Source: Metopolophium dirhodum (taxonomy: Eukaryota > Arthropoda > Insecta > Hemiptera > Aphididae). From it: a DNA stretch of 64,000 nucleotides. The position numbers and the translations under genes were made by a program. The stretch covers positions 1,922,001 to 1,986,000 of the forward strand of contig NC_083567.1 in assembly GCF_019925205.1 (NCBI RefSeq), given 5' to 3'. Positions 62,201-64,000 of this stretch are shown here, one piece after another; within the stretch, counting starts at the first letter, position 1, and every line of letters begins with the position of its first letter. Below the pieces are notes generated by a model. The model worked only from the letters and a program-made list of their open reading frames with translations. It was not told the origin of the DNA and searched no databases.

Positions 62201-62845
62201 AACAAAAACTCATTACTGTACCAAATATTATAAGTCCCATCATCTAGACTCAAATCAAGTGGGTTACATGTGTGTCACTGCTGAAAATTTAAGAAGTTCA
62301 ATCTTCTGTGGCTCCGTGACATGGAAAAAGGAATAGGCAGTCTGAAGTCAGAAACCAGGAGCTTGTAGATAACCCTTGTAAGATGTTAGAGGGAATGTAT
62401 CTACCAACGCAAACATTGCTGTCGGTGAATCGCATCAGAACAGGGCAAGGTAGGTGCAGACACCTTTTACACAAATGTAAGTACAGAGATGATCCTTCGT
62501 GCGACTGCAAGGAGACCAAACAAACAATGGATCACATAGTGCGGAGGGTTCAAAACGACTCTTTTCTCAAGGACTGACTGACATCCACAACGTCAATTGA
62601 AGTAAATAATTGTTGTGATATTAGACAAGTGAGTTTTCAGTGCATGTACAACAATAAATTCTATCCTCAAATGTTAATAAGTATTAACATACTAACAACC
62701 AACTCACTTGTTTTATAACTTCTGGTTCTTTTTCCACTAATTCCTGATCTGCGATTTCTTTTATTTCTGAATTTGTGATTTCTTTTATTTCTGAATTTGT
62801 GATTTCTTTCATTTCTAAATTTATGCTTTTTTCTATTTGAATATC
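50558..62845 (-). CDS. Multi-Tudor-domain protein, RNF17/Qin-like (gene model, 5' end beyond window)
   Basis: Seven exons (62708-62845, 56541-56811, 56117-56458, 54680-54828, 54435-54596, 53561-53700, 50558-53243) join in phase to 1295 residues and a stop. Tudor domains bind methylated arginines on Piwi proteins in germline granules. Visible Tudor cores include YCLATVDNDQWYRAYIKNIN, YYRCVVKSIN with VVHCIDFGYE, AALHSITKKWHRALI, AALTDKKDGLWYKAEV and CWCRAKIEI with CYLLDFGEYEE; a first extended Tudor spans exons 56541-56811 and 56117-56458 (SIYRAKIIE, then LQLIDEGDK). A coiled-coil-prone exon precedes these. Several Tudors after a coiled segment, and a SPFNFSVRQY start, fit RNF17/Qin, which in flies acts in piRNA amplification. 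TDRD1- or TDRD15-like proteins are alternatives. The start codon lies right of the window or in an unrecognised exon. Confidence 0.88.
53561..53700 (-). CDS. Tudor gene exon
   Basis: Acceptor ctgtttag, donor GTAAGT, 46 codons plus two bases. Encodes IRPITTNLMRRPQLCLNCHL and then KIAEKILYNITVKSIDPNG, which looks like the nuclease-like strand half of an extended Tudor domain. Phase fits both neighbours. Confidence 0.9.
54435..54596 (-). CDS. Tudor gene exon with canonical Tudor core
   Basis: Phase 0 at both ends, 54 codons, acceptor atgcacag, donor GTATTT. Text ENTYCLATVDNDQWYRAYIK then IIVNMFDIG carries the aromatic cage and W-Y-R-A pattern of Tudor domains. Confidence 0.93.
54680..54828 (-). 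CDS. Tudor gene exon
   Basis: Acceptor ttttaatag, donor GTTAGT. One split Asp codon then 49 codons: ENPYEENLLIGQSFVAYVYN, then IQPEPNTVDELEEEIVKHIN. The intron after it, 54597-54679, is only 83 bases. Confidence 0.88.
55307..55722. repeat. Cluster of TGCTATAGCA-type palindromes and a 30 bp tandem
   Basis: Palindromes ACTACTGCT-GT-AGCAGTAGT (55307-55326), ACTGTTATAGCAGT (55336), ACTACTATAGCAGT (55388) and the perfect TACTGCTATAGCAGTA (55637-55652). A 30 bp unit starting ATAGTGATATACGTACATCA is duplicated at 55576-55605 and 55606-55635. CCTGGACACAGC (55656-55667) and GCTGTGTCCAGG (55711-55722) form a hairpin stem. Confidence 0.85.
55711..55935 (+). repeat. GC-rich block, possible transposon fragment
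   Basis: A 225 bp island of high GC in an AT-rich intron, open on the plus strand (55714-55989) but without a family match. It contains GTGTCCAGGA twice (55714 and 55858) and TGGCGGTCTCACCG. The sharp composition edge suggests inserted DNA, perhaps a SINE or LINE fragment. Confidence 0.45.
56117..56458 (-). CDS. Tudor gene exon
   Basis: Acceptor tatttatag, donor GTAAAA, 342 bases entering with two and leaving with one base. Encodes IKLQLIDEGDKIVNEYVDKI and then QLVIDCSLSDMWFPVINIDI. The first part completes the Tudor core begun in the exon upstream; the second is nuclease-like. The acceptor two bases further in would break the phase. Confidence 0.88.
56541..56811 (-). CDS. Tudor gene exon, start of first extended Tudor
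   Basis: Acceptor tttttttag, donor GTTAGT, 90 codons plus one base. Encodes IFPIMSLKKETLNDAQEIIG, then YYKSPFNFSVRQYNPNFEPL and SIYRAKIIEMDSKIE. There is an ATG four codons in, but the reading frame is open back to the acceptor and the phase-0 exon at 62708 joins to it. An alternative start at this ATG cannot be ruled out. Confidence 0.85.
56812..58920. other. Tudor gene large intron, left part
   Basis: AT-rich; apart from the repeat at 57561 no feature is supported. AGTGATGGGCAAATTCCCGG at 58583 resembles a hAT-type end, without a partner. Confidence 0.5.
57561..58086 (+). repeat. Widespread insect repeat starting TACTAGCTGTCCCGCC
   Basis: Starts TACTAGCTGTCCCGCCCGAC and ends with ACCGCATCGTAATATGTTGC, GTAGTTTTAAAGATCTAAGC and AAAAAGGGACTTTATTTTAT. 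I recognise both ends from non-coding repeats common in insect genomes. The class is uncertain. Confidence 0.5.
58943..59325 (+). pseudogene. BS/jockey-like RT pseudogene, part 1
   Basis: Open text QGSMLVPTLFNLYVSLNI, then FQLADYIAITCLSKDLTQGE and YFQGWRLKLKPNKTKVCAFH: RT motifs QGSVLAPLLFNLY, the catalytic ADD box (here ADY, so inactive) and the WRLRxNPxKTxVCxFHLxN region. A stop at 59231 and missing codons follow. The hAT element interrupts it at 59326. Confidence 0.85.
59832..61530 (+). pseudogene. hAT transposase pseudogene, CGGBP1-like
   Basis: Starts MPKVKNENLKIKKIIREFGG with a BED-type zinc finger remnant (CKLREV, YNVQQHIGREKHKEALKK), where the second Cys is lost and a stop follows. 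After frameshifts come the central catalytic-domain pieces, with ILLFVSDAAPYMKKAG and HVTCLAHALNNVCEEVHAHS. The dimerisation motif SVDVERSFSMYKNIL closes it. At least three stops or frameshifts and the MITE at 60744 inactivate it. Confidence 0.88.
60744..60982. mobile_element. hAT MITE, 239 bp, perfect 8 bp TSD, inside the transposase
   Basis: Terminal inverted repeats CAGTGGCGTGGCGAAC and GTTCGCCACGCCACTG are perfect. Duplications ACTACTCG lie at 60736-60743 and 60983-60990. Inside are paired blocks AGAGGCCAG and GAGGCCAAGGCCAAGGCCTC. Confidence 0.93.
61535..61745 (+). repeat. GC-rich block in the 3' part of the hAT element
   Basis: About 210 bp of high GC (for example GCTGGCCGTCGTCGATCG, GCCGGTACTGGCCGCCG) between the dimerisation motif and the 3' terminal repeat. 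It is unlike the AT-rich remainder of the element. It could be a further insertion or an original UTR. No target duplication was found. Confidence 0.5.
61935..62577 (+). pseudogene. BS/jockey-like RT pseudogene, part 2
   Basis: Continues the RT interrupted by the hAT: decayed text for the QLNEAMRI region, WLHALSNITPPHIQ, and near the end INRIRTGQGRCRHLLHKCKY-like and CDCKETKQTMDHIV. These match the C-terminal region of BS/jockey-like elements with its C-x-C...H knuckle. Stops and frameshifts are frequent. Confidence 0.82.
62708..62845 (-). CDS. Tudor gene exon with octad repeat
   Basis: Acceptor tatatttcag and donor GTGAGT enclose 46 codons in phase 0 at both ends, which fits the phase-0 start of the exon at 56811. 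It encodes DIQIEKSINLEMKEITNSEI and then KEITNSEIKEIADQELVEKE. A 24 bp DNA unit repeated about three times gives the KEITNSEI repeats. Highly charged, probably coiled coil. Its membership of the Tudor gene is inferred from strand, phase and the absence of another gene. Confidence 0.7.
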
Positions 62846-63198
62846 CTGAAATATAAAATATCAATAAAATGTTTGTGTAGAAATTACAAGGTGACATTTG
62901 AATGCATTACTACCAATCATAGAGCGTCAGGTTTTTAAAATGTAAAGTATACAGTCAAATTGGTGATGTTACGAGTATATAGTAAACAGTCTACTTTTAA
63001 ATCAATAGTCCACAAGCATGTAATACATGAAAACAATAATATTTTCTAAACAAAGAACCCCATGCATAGTTTATTATAATAAGAATAAAAATAAGATTAA
63101 AATTATAAAACCTTTAGCTTTCGAGTTGTTTGACATGCTTTTTATCTGTAACTTAAAAATAAACTCTCCTTTATTTTTCTCTGCATAACATGCTTTAC

Positions 63199-63307
63199 AC
63201 ACCACATTTTATTAATGTTTTTCTCACAAGTTATAATCAATTGAGTGCAACGCAATAAGTGGCATATAATGCATAAACAATATGTGCTTGACTCATGTTC
63301 CGTAGTA
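63199..63307 (-). CDS. Candidate Cys/His-rich exon of the Tudor gene
   Basis: Minus-strand open text EHESSTYCLCIICHLLRCTQ then TCEKNINKMWC between a weak acceptor (gatattag) and donor GTAAAG. Its end is phase 0, which fits the exon at 62845. H-x7-C-x2-C-x4-C is the spacing of the middle of a B-box zinc finger; the first Cys and the last Cys of the pattern are missing. Fly Qin has RING and B-box domains in this position. May be chance. Confidence 0.3.
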
Positions 63308-64000
63308 CTAATATCAAAATTCATAAACTAATTAACAAATTTACCACATAGTTTTAACTGTAATACTAAAGATAATCAAGCCACTAACGTTTGTTAATCT
63401 TATGTTATACTACCTCATAAAAACCATGGAATATTGTGGGCAGATAAACAGCAAAAACATTTATATATGTATACAAATAAATATAGATACTTACTCGTTA
63501 GTCAATAATTTTTATGTGCAATTAATATTAAATGCACTAAGTTACCAATTACTAAATAAATAATGAGAATGTTATTTCTTACTTTTTATAGATACTTAAT
63601 AATAATAGGTAAACTTCAATAAAATACATTTTATTTTATAGTACCACTTTGTATTAAGACAAAAACAATGTCTGTGGACTGTGGTAACTGTTAATGTGTT
63701 AAATTATAGCTAATAAACAGAACAAATACAACTGCTAGAAGTTATAAAATAAAATTGATGCAATGCAAGCATTGATTACAATGGTTGTTGAAATTATACT
63801 TATAATTATAAAAAGTTAATATCAAATATTATTCTATAGATTATAGGGCACCCAGACCATATTGTAAAACATTATAGTTCTTAACCATAAATGAGATTAT
63901 AAGGTGTCTTTATGGAGATAATAGATGGTGAGGAGGGGTGTTAAGCCCCCCACAATATAAATTCCATCCTATGATAAGGAGGTCCGAAATAGCACTAGGA
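63308..64000. other. Right edge, nothing recognised
   Basis: AT-rich, presumed intron of the Tudor gene. The last 100 bases are GC-richer (GGAGGGGTGTTAAGCCCCCC) and may start a repeat that continues outside. Confidence 0.4.

Noticed and set aside
62667..62897. Minus-strand ORF with an RNKRNHKF repeat
   Set aside because: Wrong frame of the same 24 bp tandem; the frame bounded by splice sites (62708-62845) gives KEITNSEI repeats and phase-0 ends.
1..64000. CRISPR arrays, prophage or bacterial symbiont DNA
   Set aside because: No spaced direct repeats of that kind, no bacterial gene layout, and spliced eukaryotic genes at both ends.

Overview
The window looks like aphid genomic DNA (Hemiptera: Aphididae). 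It is strongly AT-rich, full of short TAGGTA/TACCTA-type motifs and fragments of transposons, and has small exons in long introns with GT-AG boundaries. The species is not fixed by anything I can read. No prokaryotic features, CRISPR arrays or complete viral genes are visible.

Left part, minus strand (1 to about 28.6 kb): six internal coding exons of the hypoxia-inducible factor 1 alpha gene (HIF1A, called sima in flies) can be joined with consistent reading phase between 10003 and 1103. They encode the bHLH, PAS-A, PAS-B and start of the PAC region. The oxygen-dependent degradation and transactivation parts must lie left of base 1. The start codon exon was not found. A CpG-rich stretch at about 27.45-29.45 kb is the best candidate for the promoter, which would make the first intron about 18 kb long. 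That intron holds a hAT element with a jockey-like insertion, foldback elements, hAT MITEs and a reverse transcriptase remnant.

Middle (29.5-49.4 kb): no protein gene could be supported. This stretch is repeats: two inverted 1.4 kb copies of an aphid-type repeat (called R1 here), a foldback element with an extra arm, a TA-flanked 749 bp foldback element and two hAT MITEs. A tRNA-Pro(TGG) gene lies at 49457-49528.

Right part, minus strand (50.5-63.3 kb): a multi-Tudor-domain gene. Seven exons join in phase to about 1295 residues ending in a clear stop and polyadenylation signal. The gene runs off the right edge. Domain layout and the style of the first Tudor region suggest the RNF17/Qin group, which works in germline piRNA metabolism. 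A further Cys/His-rich exon at 63199-63307 may carry part of its zinc-binding N-terminal region. The large intron between 56812 and 62707 holds a three-layer nest: a BS/jockey-like reverse transcriptase, split by a hAT (CGGBP1-like) pseudogene, itself split by a hAT MITE. Both hAT insertions have recognisable 8 bp target duplications.

The two protein genes are unrelated in function as far as the sequence shows. The most useful observations are the two reconstructed exon-intron models, one probable GC-AG intron, the acidic insert in HIF1A, and the datable nested insertions.
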